From: Nereocystis luetkeana
Taxonomy: Eukaryota; Sar; Phaeophyceae; Laminariales; Laminariaceae
Assembly: GCA_031213475.1 (NCBI GenBank)
Contig: JARUPZ010000026.1
Span: 2,186,501-2,250,500 of the forward strand
Length of the DNA stretch: 64,000 nucleotides
Direction of reading: 5' to 3'
The translations under genes were made by a program, and so were the position numbers. Shown here piece after piece: positions 42,801 through 54,800 of the stretch (within the stretch, counting starts at the first letter, position 1; each line of letters opens with the position of its first letter). A model generated the notes under the pieces. The model did not search any database and had not been told where the DNA came from. It saw only the letters and a program-made list of their open reading frames with translations.

Positions 42801-45800
42801 GTATGGTGTCATAGGGACAAGCGTAAAACATTGCCAGATGGCGCATGCAACAATATCCAACATATACAATCTACAGGTTCCAGTGATTCAGTTACCCACA
42901 AGATATCTCCGTTGGATCCAGTGAGCGTGCAAATGTTCCTCAATCAGACGTCGGTGTTTGTGCGAGTAAATACAGAGCTCCTCGTGCGTGAAACCACTCC
43001 TGGGAAAAAGGTTGATTTTCTGCCTCTGCCACAGCTCGGCCAGTGATACATGACCAACTTTAGTTTACCCGCAAGCGCATTGTTCGTTTTTTTATGTACC
43101 ACGCGCGTTTTTCCTTTCTTCGGTTTTTTCGCTTGGCGTTCGCCCTCGTCTGTCCTGAGGTGCAAGACACTTACTGTAACAATTAAATGAGCAATGACCA
43201 AGGCAGCAGAAATAGTTGACAGGACTAAAGAAGGAATTCCGGGAGTCGTTATACGGAAGGTAGTTCATATCGTATTCGGTTCTCGAACTGAGAACTCGAG
43301 TCGAGGCAAGTTTTCCTTCTATTACTTTGACGGGGGGGGCATAGTGATCAGAACCCGCGATAGACCCAAACACCATTCATATCCCCCCATATCTACTGAC
43401 CCTACCGGGGTATTAGGTTCTGATGACTGTATTATCCCGCAATTAGACGGCGCCCGTACCGTGTTCCGAGTGACAATCTCCTACCTATTAATAGTCACTT
43501 TATCTTTAATCAATGGTTATCAAATATCAACCTTGAGGCTCGTTCGTCGTATCGTGGGGTGACAAACGGCAATGCTCCGGATATATGGGAATTCATGTCG
43601 TTTGAGAAGCAGCCCCAGTTTCAGTTCGAAGTACGTCATCATGAAGACGGCGATATTCCTCCCCTCGCATATCGTCGCCCAAGAGCGCTCACCTATGAAG
43701 GCCACCGTTGCACTGCCCTCCACGGTAAGATCGTCGCAGTGGCCGATGGCGGCGGGAGCGCTAATGGTGACGAAGGGAGGGTCTGGACTGTCCGGATAGC
43801 CCACCGCCACGCACCCAGCCGAGGTCGTCTCGAAGGCCCCAATCTGGAATACCACATCATCATTGACCCGCATTTCGAGCATGTAGTTCAGCAGAAGCAA
43901 AGAAAACGAAAGGGAGGGCGACTCATAGGCGACTGGAAAGACACCTATCGTCAGAAACACCGTCGAATCGTGTTTCCAGCAGATAGTTCGGAACGCAATA
44001 AAATGTGGGTGGAGAATCGTGCTAGTCAAGTGGTATGGTCTACCCCAACCCGGAACGTGATCAGGTCGTATCTAGATTGTTGCTCACCAGGTGAATCCCT
44101 TGTAGTTTGGAGGGTAGTCAAGGCGCTTTCAGGAAGCAACTAGATGTGAACTGTCAGTGTACGGCGTATGTTTCCAGCAGATAGCCCAGCAGACGCGCAA
44201 GAACATGAAAGGGTGAGCGGGTCGCCCAGACGCGAACAGAAAGAGACTTCCCGAACACAACACGTAATCTACCCGCAAATCCAGCAAACAGTTCCGCAGA
44301 TGAAACTATGTGGCAGGGTTGGTCTAGAAGCGGTCGACAAGGACACTATTCGAGCATGACAACGGCAGACAAATAATATCGGGAAGTGTGTGGGTTGATA
44401 GAGTCCTCTGCAGGCAGTTGACATGCACAAGGAAGCATAAAGTTCGACCTACGCCGCACATTACGCCTTTCGTGACTTGCGCCAACGACGTGGCTTTTGC
44501 GGCGCGTTCGAGCCGCGCCGTGTCATGGTGCCGTATCACTATGTCCGGACATATGTACAAGGACCTTCCTATAGTATATATTGAATGCCGAATTATCCTT
44601 AGCGTTCAGGACAGAGTGAAAATATTGACTAAGGAGCCTTAGGAAAGCTACGAGAAGTATCATGGTACAGTATGTTTTATGTGTTGAGCGTGTGGTATTT
44701 ATGAATGTCTGACTGAGATTTCATGTAACTTAGGATTTTTACAGCCATCCGTTTGTGCGCAGCAAGTACGCCACTCTGAATCCTATAGGTTAGTTGTAGC
44801 CTTCAGAGCCTACCCTCAACGTTGACACCACAATCAGCTCCCGGTCTCAGCCAAAATAGAGGATTTTTACTTCGATCGCGTCTTGTATTGCAGCAAAACT
44901 AGTCTTGTTTTGGTAGTCAAAGGCGCCTACATCTGAAACCTGTGAAGAACAGCTGTCGACAGATATATTTAAACCTGGGAAGGGTAGCCGTCAGTAGGTG
45001 CACTTAAGGCAGTGCAGGGCAGCCGTCGGTAGCTATATCAGCTTATCTGGCGGCTTGGTACGAGTATGGTCCGCGTTCGTACTTACATCGATTTCGTGAG
45101 TTCGATTCTCACCGAGCGCGTACTCGTGGGGAGTTCGTCGTGCATTAACATTGAATAGCCGAAAGCGCATAAGCGTAAGTAGAAGTAGCAACATTCGATG
45201 ATAATCAACGATCAGTGGGGATGATGAACCGAATGCAAGATGATAATGAAGGCACGTACTGGGGGGGAGACCGGACGACACCTGTGACGACAGCTATCCC
45301 AGACGATCGCTGTCGGAAACATTTTCCTACGAGTTCAGCTGGAAAGTGAAAAGCGACTTTAAAATATATAAATATAGATATTTTTAATTAAATATAACGG
45401 GCAGATGTCGATAGCTTTATCTAAGCAAGTAAAGGTCAGCCCTGAACAGCTATATCCTGTGGAGGATAGCCGTCCGGAGCCATATTGAAGGTTGTGAAGG
45501 TAAGCAGTTGTGAGCTATATCCAAGCCAGCGACGGGCAGCCGTCGGAAGCCTGTATTATAGCCTGCGACGGGCAGCCGCCGGAATCGATATTGAAACCTG
45601 TCAAGCGTAGCCGTCGGTAGTCATATCCAAGGCAGTGAAGGGCAGCCGTCTCTAGTTAGATGTATGGGTGTGGAGGATAGCCGTCGAGAGCTACATGAAA
45701 GGCTGTAAAGGGTAGACTTCGGTAGCTACATCTATGGCGCAGTGAAGAGCGGCCGTCGGTAGCTGTATTTACGACTGTGAAGAGCAGCGATTGGTAGCTA

Positions 45801-48800
45801 AATCCAAGGCAGTGAAGGGAAGCCGTCGGTAGCTATAATCAAGGGAGTGCACGGCAGACGATTATAAACGAATGCACATATGAGTTCAAGAAAGCCGCTA
45901 ATTTGTTCTTTTCTGCTCGCTTTACTCATTCTCAGTCGTGAACCTCTGCCTGTTCTATCCCACGCAAAATGAAAGCGTGTCGGGGTTTGAAAGGTTCACG
46001 TATTCGGGTTCCCGAAGACGATAAAGACACAGTAATTCGCTCCGTTGCATAGCGGTATTAAGTGGTGTCTGTATGTGTGGGAAATTGTCTGAACAGCCTA
46101 CAGACCAAGGATAGGATTGGTGAGAGGTCCGGGGGGTACCTAGGGGGTGGGCTCCCGTGACGGTAGGGCATTTTGACCCCCATCTCGACCGTCAAGTGCT
46201 GGCTGTACGTACGAGTGGCCTCAGTATACAACTTACCAACGGACTTACAAAACTGTTTCGTGGGTGCAAAGTTTTGTAACAAACAACCGTGGTGGTGCGT
46301 GCTTACGACGTTGAAATCAAAAGATAGGCTAACTTAACACTTGCAAGAAATCAAAGCAGCAACTTCGCGTTAATGACTTTGAGCCGCTAAAGCTTGGAGC
46401 CCCAAAAGGGACTTCCTTACCCTCATGACCGCCCCCCCCCCCCCCCCCCCCTCAGGCCACCGGTCATAGGTTAGGCCCTCACCTCTATCCGCACGACCCC
46501 GTCAAGGAGCGACAGCGAAGACCCATCTCCGTCGCTGCAGCTGGAGCTGAATGTCGCACGGATGGTGGGTAATACGCCAAGCGTCACCTACCACGGATGC
46601 GGCCACCAGTGTAGAAGGTATTCAAGAGTTTCGGTTAGAATAACAACACTCTTGAAGAGATTTCTATTGCAGCCTCAATTGGCGAGGATCCAATTATCAC
46701 GCTTGGAGTCTTGCTGCAAATCCGGTATTGGGGTTTCGACTTTTGAAGCCAGGGATTTCTTCCTGACGGCTGACGGCAGGGGGAGTTCTCAAAACCAAGG
46801 GCTCTGCTCGTTGTATTGCGGAATATCGATGCGTGTGTCCGCACAGCAGTAGTGCTCGCTAATAGCTACCTAGAAAATGCAAATGTTTATCGGGCTGAAG
46901 GTAGACTCATCCTGAGAAAGGGGTGGCCCTGGTTGACCCACCTTCGTCTGACCGGTAAAGTTCCTTCGGTGAGAAAATAATAGTATAAAATATCCAGGTT
47001 AGTGTGACACTGTTACTAGCATGCTTTAAGAAGTAGTTCCAGGGTTTCTAGACAGTAGCCGACAGAAATGTAGGCCGGGTTGCGCAAACGAACCTCTTCG
47101 GAGTCATGGTATAGGTGGGATGTCAAGCTCCTGATGTGATTGGAGAAGCTGAGGAAACAAGGCACCACCATAAAACGGGTTGTTGGAAGTGGAGTTTCCT
47201 TCTGATGGCGAGGCTGATAAACGCCGAGTGCTCCCTGCGCCGTACACCACGAATCGTTTTGCGGTATAAATGATGGCGTGCGCTACATTATAGGGATAGG
47301 GGCTTTGCCGCCGCTCTTCTTTATCGCCGTTTCACGGGGGAGATCCTCAGCAGAGAGACTGCTCAGTACACTTGGTATTCATATGACATACCTACGATAG
47401 GGTAGCCCATGGGTGGGTTTGATCGCGTTCAGAGCTTAAGGCGTTCTTCATTATATTTTGGGGCGTGGGCGAGATACGTCGGTACCCTGAAGTTCAACCC
47501 CCCCAGCCCCACCCGCGCTGCTCACTGCGTGAGCTTGACAACCAGGGTACCGTTTGTTTGTTTGTTTTTTGTCGGTCGCCCACCGTTGGTTGTCGAGTTA
47601 GATTATTTTGTGCGATGTAAAGAACCTTTACTCCGCACAATTGGGAATGGTCGTATCGCGTAGGGTTCAAGGTAAGGCACCCAAGAGGCAGTTACATAGT
47701 ACTCCCATTGCTGTCTCTGGAAATGTCTGCACCGGAAATGATATCAACTCATTGAAGCTGTCGTCCATATGCAAGTACGCCTCCTAGGCGGGTCTTAGTA
47801 GGATGCAGCTCACCCTTGATGAGACTCGCCAGACACCTCACGGCGCTTCGTGCTTGGTGCAAGCAATGTTTGCCTGCTCGGTGAAAACCCGACATGCCCC
47901 GTCCCGGCATTGAAGGAATGCGAGGGTCTATGGTATTATAACTACGGCCATGCATGAGATCGAATACATCTCTCCTATCGAGTACCCCCTCCCCGCCCCC
48001 CCCCCCCCCCCTCGCTTGTAACGCGGGCTTACGAAAGACGAACAACCACGATAGTTGTTTCGATTGACCAAGGCGATACCAACGGCCGGCACGCGTTTGT
48101 TCCCGGACACGCTAGGGCAACACCTCCTGCTTGTAGGAGGGCCGTGAGCTCGCTCGACGAAACAGGTTCCCCTCTCGTTCCCGAAATACGAGGGACAATT
48201 TTCACTGGCATGTCATCAATATGGTAGGTATGCATGTTTATGGACTGAGTTGTAAGTGTTTTCGACCAGAAGGCGCCCTCCGAGGGCCCGCCGGAGGTTC
48301 TCCCTGAAGACCGCCTGGAAAGCGCCGACGACGCGTCAATCTACGCTGTAAGGCTTGCGTTTACACACACAAAGTGTGAATGAAACACCCAATGAATTCA
48401 TCCTGCTAATTACGGAGACCCCGATAGTTTGATATAGCTGGCCCCGCTGCCCCTAGCCTGATCCGCCAACACCCTGCCCACTTTCAGCTACGTAGTCCGG
48501 ACGTTATAGCTAACCTACTCTCAATAGTAGTACCAACACCGTGATCATGCTAAGAGGGCGCATGGTTTTATCGCGCGCGAGAGAGGGGCTTAGCCTCCAT
48601 GTCAAGCACGGTTGTGACTGTCGTTCTCGCACGAATCTATTGGCTGGCACGAATCTATTGTCTGGCACGAATCTATTGTCTGGTACGAATCTATTGTCTG
48701 GAAACAATACAGGCTCCAGTAGCTCCGGAGTGGACTGATACTATTCACTTCGCGGGTGCTCGACAAATAAAAGACAAGACGACCTACACTCCTTCCTAGT

Positions 48801-51800
48801 GTCAAAGTAAAAGATACAGACGAGTGCGTTGAGATAAAAGAACGATGTTCCGTAAAGCTATATTTCTTCAGATTTGTCCTTCATGCGGTTATAGTACATC
48901 CCCCCACCCCCCCGTTATCGGGTCTCGAACATGCATGGTAGGGTGTCTGGATGTGTTTTGAGTGGACCCCTGATACCGTGTAGAATACACGGGTACTGTC
49001 GTGGTCGCCGTTCTTACAGGAACTTGCTGTAGGCTATGATCACAAGACTTGCTCCAGTAAATTATGCAGGGGAACAAAAGGTACAATATGCAGGGTATGG
49101 ATGGGCGAGCTTCTGTAAATCTGCATAAAGGGCTTGAGCTAGCAACGTAGAGGTAAGTAGGATCACTTCTTCAGGAGACGATACGCCTCATACAACCATG
49201 AGCGCCATTGGGTACTAAAGCCGTTTTGTATCGCCAACACCCCTCACCACCATTGTGGGTGTAGACACAACTTCAGAAAGTGCTACCACTGCCGAACAAA
49301 ACCACTGGCTCGACGGAAAAGGCATGTAGAGATAAAGCATCGGTATATCCGACGCGACCGTTTTCCAGGTTTATTGGATTCATCGGAGCATTTCCTTCAA
49401 ATGTTTAGCGCGGGGGTTCACAGGATTCAGGACGATTGTCGAGGGAAAATGGAAATATATTTCCCATCCAAAGTGATATCCCAATGCGGTCTTTACCGAT
49501 TCAGTGAACACATTGGTACATCCCTATTATTTTCAATTGAGTCCCGTGGTTGATTATTCGAAACCCGATGATGTCCCGATCCCGTCCAAACCGATTCAGT
49601 GAAGACACCGGGGCATCCTTATCCGGTTCAATCGAGTGCCACGGTTGATTGCCTAATCCCGAGAGACTGTCTTTGGGTATTACACCCAAGTTGTCGTGTA
49701 TTGAGTATTCAGGGGAAATCGTTCCATACTTAACAGTCCCTCACCATCATTGTCGATGTAGACACAAATTGGCAAGTGCTGCCAAGTCCGAGTAGGGCCA
49801 CAGACTCGACGGAGAAGACTGATTCGCACGGGACAGCCGCAAAAGTGCCGTTCACCTCTTGTGACGATGGACTTCCGGTAAAGCTCACGGTGACCTTACC
49901 GGTGGGGGCGGAAATCACGGACGATATATGCAAAAAGCAAAACAACTTAATACGGAGACCTGGGGAGGTCGGATTCGTTCTGCAATCAGCAGGCTCCTGC
50001 GTTGCCCAATTTTCTACCGGTGTAATAAGGCGGTCCCTGAATGCAGCGTCCCCCTGTACAGTGGCCGTTTCCTTTGATGCGCAACCTCTTTCCGTGGCTT
50101 GAGGTTAGCTACTGTGATTCCCCAACGCACTCGTACGTAGGGCTGAGGTTTGGTAGTTACGAGTTACAACATATCACGAAGAGAGATGAAGTGCGAGTTG
50201 GGCCAAACAAGGTGCCACAACCTTTGCCGACAACACCCGGAAAAATTGGCTTATGTCCCAACTCTACGGCCACTTGTACTACCGCTCTACAGTGTACCAT
50301 TATGTCCCTAGATACAAGGTTCGTGAGGAATACATGGGGATATGTAAACGGACCTTCGTTCGGTGCATGGCGGTCTACTGAAGCCCAAAAGGGGTAAGGC
50401 GGTCCTCTAATGCTGTGGTCACATTGATCGGAGCCCCTCATGGGGGATCTCGTACCGCACCCGGTCCCACTCGAATGCGTCACACCCGGAGCGTGTGTCG
50501 TGATGTGCCTACTGCAAGAAGTCAGCCAACAGAGTCCATTACGCATAGATTCCCTGTTGGATTTTCTTTTTTGGGGTTCTGTCGTTTCTCTTGGCTTTGA
50601 GTGAGTCACGAGGTTTACGCTGGATATTGCCGGAGGGGGCATACAGTAGGACCAAGAAGAAGAAAATATCAAGACGAAGATCAACAACAAGAACATCAAC
50701 ATCAACATCGACCAGAACGAGAATAAGAATATCAACGAGAAGCTTCAACATCAACATCAACATCAACATCAACCAGGACAAGAATAAGAACACAAACCTG
50801 AGCTACTGCAACAATAACGTGAACATGCACAGGACCAACAACTACTGCAACAGTATTAACACCAAGAACAACAACACCAACGACAACAAAAACACCAAGG
50901 AAAACACTAGCCAGAACCAGAACCAGAACATATCCAGAACAATACGGTAGTGTTTAGTGGTCGGTCCTTTATCCATCGGCTTCCATCCGTCGGTGCGTTT
51001 TCAAGAACGTGGGGTCGGACGGAAATAATACCAGCGATAACAGTGCCAGTGTCGAACGCCTTTCGGGCTGATACAAAACCAGGTCTGGAGATTGTGTGGT
51101 ACTGCAACATACGGATCCCACAAGCTTACAAGCGGTCTGGTTTTCTTTCTGGGGTTCGAACTGTTCTGGAACACCCCCAACTCAAAAATACTCAAATACC
51201 TGAGCTCCGGTGTTCGTAAACTGTGCAGAGGACAGCACTGGTGCCGGATACCGCGCCTGGATGACGGCAGAACCTGCCACACAGGTATTGACAGCAATAA
51301 CAACAGAGTGGGACAGCTTAACGGAACAGCAGTGTGCCCTGTGTTCCATTTGTGTAACATGTAGCCGAACAGTCAGAGGGGGGTGGAGAATACCTAACCC
51401 GAATGTTGGCAGAGTCTGTCACATGCCTTGCACGACTTTCCACATAATCGGGTCTCCCTACTAGCGAGTTACCACTGTAGGGCGATACGTGTTTTGTTGA
51501 TCGTCCATCGGGGGAGTGGTTTCGGTTGCTTAAGATGTGCCACTGCTGGAAACGGTGGTATTCAGCGGAAACTCAACCCGCGCTGGAGTAATGCAGAAGG
51601 GGACCGGTGCACTAGGGGACCGAACCTAAGGTTTAGGGGTGGGGGGCGGCGCCTATAGGGACGGCAAAGAGACGTTTAGCCACTGGACCCGGCCCGAGGA
51701 TTTGTAAAACGTAGATCCATCACCTTAGAACCCAGTACCATTGATCATACCATGTACTCCACCCTATGCACAATCCTAGCCCGAAACCTAAACCCCAAAC

Positions 51801-54800
51801 CCAAACCTAGGTCTAGTTATAACCCTATCTCAAGGTCCGTACTGAAGCTCATAGAGACAACAGGCTAGGCCAACCCATAGTTGCTACCTAAGGTGGTTAT
51901 TGCTCGAGCAAAACTCTGCGATATTCGCGCAAAACGGGCTCCGGGGTTTTCACTCGACGCTGTCGGCGATGATGTCAGAATAATCGACGGTGTGAACTGT
52001 AGTACAGGGGCGGTGTAAGGGTCTCTGTCTTTACCTGAGGAGAACTGCACGCAATCCGCACATCCGGATACGTACTCCGAGCTGTCGTCTAGGACCACCG
52101 TGCTGTTCTCGGCCAGAGTGTATCCTGAGGGTGTGGGCATTAGAGATAATTTAGACACACGCGTGCTTCGAACGCGATGGTGGGAATCGCGACCTGTGGA
52201 CGCACACCCACGTCCCCGAGTATCACAGCCGTCAGGGCTTGTTCCCTCAACCCAGAATATAAGTCTTCCATGGGGTCAATATAGTCGCGCGGTACGCGCA
52301 ATGGGAGTGTCATACGCTGCTTGCAAATATGCTCTTCGGCGATGTCCTCGATATCGCGGCCATTGTATTCTATGTTTTGTACATACTCTACGTGTAGCAC
52401 GGGGTATAGCGCTTCCCCCGTGACGAATTTCAGAGTTGATCTTCTCCACACTAAGGGTGTCACACACAACGAATATATATGGTGGCTTGAGCAATTTGCC
52501 GTCCAAGTCGTTTGTGACATGCGCCTCATACCTGGTACGAGACGTACTTACATCTGAGCCTCCTTCACAGAACAGTGCAGACACATGTTAGTGAACACCT
52601 CAGGCCTTTGTTTGTCCCTCGATCTTAGCTTAGCGTTTAAGCAGTGTCGTGTATAGCGGTATATCGTGTCTAGCAAATAACTTGCCGGTCACGCAGAGGA
52701 GGCGATACTAGTTTTTTCGCCCATCTCGTCTGTCGAATTTAGAGTCCTACTTGACAGCCACGTCAGCGCTGACTGGGTGGTCTGACGGGTAGCGCTACAT
52801 AATCGACGTCTTCGGAAGCACGAAACGTAACATGGTATCCATTCGATGGAAAACTATTGTTTTAGTTGTAGGAGGAGACCCCAATTGTCGTCTGGTGCGG
52901 ATACACACCGACTGATGCAAGCATTTTCACAAGCAGGTGTCGAGTGACAACGGTTGCTTGCTTACTCCTTTGTTCAAACCTACAGTAGGCTGGTGATGAA
53001 GGCTGCGATAGGTCAGGGGGGTGACGTCAAGATTTTTATAGCTCAGCCGCTCGGAACCACTCCGCCAGGGGATTACCCCAGTGATGTGCAGTATTACTCT
53101 GCGCATGCGTCCTAGAAGGGGTTATAAGCATAGATAAAGAGTATCAAACCATCACCGTTGAGGTACGCCCAGTTAACTCACCGTCTCCAAGGGTGACCGT
53201 GAGAGCGACCTCATCCGCCCAAAAATATACGATGAACCATGGGCTTGTGGTCGGTCCTCGTGCTAACACTCCCCCGCGAAACCCCGTGGTCTTGCGACCG
53301 TGTGTGGTATCATACACATGTTGAACCAACCCAAGAGAGTTCAGTAGTACCCCGGTTGATATTTGTTTTCTTGGGTTTGTGATTTTCTATCACCCGCCCC
53401 TGCTCCCACCGTTGTAGAATGGGCCAATGGGGTTGTGTCAAGTCAAGGAATCTCCGGGTGACTTACCGTCCCCGTAGGTGACCGTGACCGTGACCTCATC
53501 CGTCCATAAGCAGGATGCTCCGTCTCCCGCTGCGTCCAACGTGTCAGCGTCGAGCAAGCCGTCCACGCTGCACGTTGATCCTAGGCAGATCTCGCCGTAG
53601 CACCAGACGCCTGGCGGTGGCACACGTGAAGCATCGAGCAGGAAGCCGGCAAGTCATCAAACATGATACGAGAAACACCCCGACTGGAGCGATTATTCAC
53701 TGTAGCAATGTGCGAAGTGTCATGCATTCGAAGAAAAAGAAACCTTCCGGTCATGAGTAGGTCGATTTTTTCGACTGCCTTAGTCAACGGTTTCTGGACC
53801 CGACATGATCTGACAGTTTTAGAGGAACAACTACCCAGCCATTGACTGTTCGTGAATGTCTCTGTCGACAATTGCTAGCTCACGCATGATGCCACAGATG
53901 CGAAGAACAAGCTCTGGCTATTCGCAGGTAGTTCCCTTGCGGATATCTCAGTGGGTGATTGTTGTCCAACGAGATATCACTGGTCCTGAACCAGCAACTC
54001 CGGTTGTTGATTACTAGCTCATTGCGAAGGTCCCATTCGTCGATTGCTCGCTCCAACAATGATAGCATAAGGGGGGGTTCGAGGGTGCTCAACATAGAGC
54101 GAAATCGATCAACACTCCTTCCCAGTATCAAAATGCAAAGCAAAGTGGTGCGTTGACATCTACGGACGAAATTGCTAAAAGGCGGTGTTTGTGTTTCAAA
54201 AGTGTACTGTACTGGATGCTATTATGTTACTGTTTTGTCATAATTGTATTTTGCTTGATTTTATTATACACTCTTCCGCGCAAGGGAATTTTTCGTATCA
54301 CGGAGCGTTCATGCAAGGCACCCAAGAGGCATTTGCATTGTAACCCCATTGCTGTCTCTGGAGGGGACTGAACCGGAAATTATATTAACCCATTCAAGCT
54401 GTCGTCCATTGCAGTTCCCCTTCACAAGCGGTTCATAGTAGGATGCAGCTCATCTTTCATGCGACTCGCCAGACACCCCACGACGCTTCACGCTTTGTGC
54501 AAGCAATGTCTGCCTGGTCGGTGAAAACCCGACAGGCTCCGTCCCGGCATTGTAGGGATGCGAGGGTCTATGGTCATACGACTACGGCCATGCATGAGAT
54601 CGAGCACATCATCTCTCCTATCGAGTACACTCCCCCCCTGTCTGGATCTCGAAAATGGGTTGTGGGGTGTCGGTATTTGTTTTCGGGGACCCGCGCACCG
54701 TTTGAAAGTACTTCAGTAGCTCGGGTTCTAAACCCATTCAAGTCATCAAGGACACAATATTGCCCAACGAAAGTGCCCATCACAGCTTCGGCCTCGCCAT

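Noticed and set aside
43559..44143. Plus-strand 194-codon frame
   Set aside because: Antisense to exon 12, with no recognisable motif; the minus strand carries the REJ-like signature and matching splice sites.
45090..45130. Possible tRNA gene (GTGAG-TTCGATT-CTCAC T-arm)
   Set aside because: Only the T-arm is convincing; the 3' acceptor strand CGAGCGC has no partner upstream and no A box of normal form is present.
50640..50942. Asn-rich (plus) or Leu/Val-rich membrane-like (minus) protein
   Set aside because: Triplet-rich low-complexity DNA opens these frames; no phase fit with exons 9 and 10.
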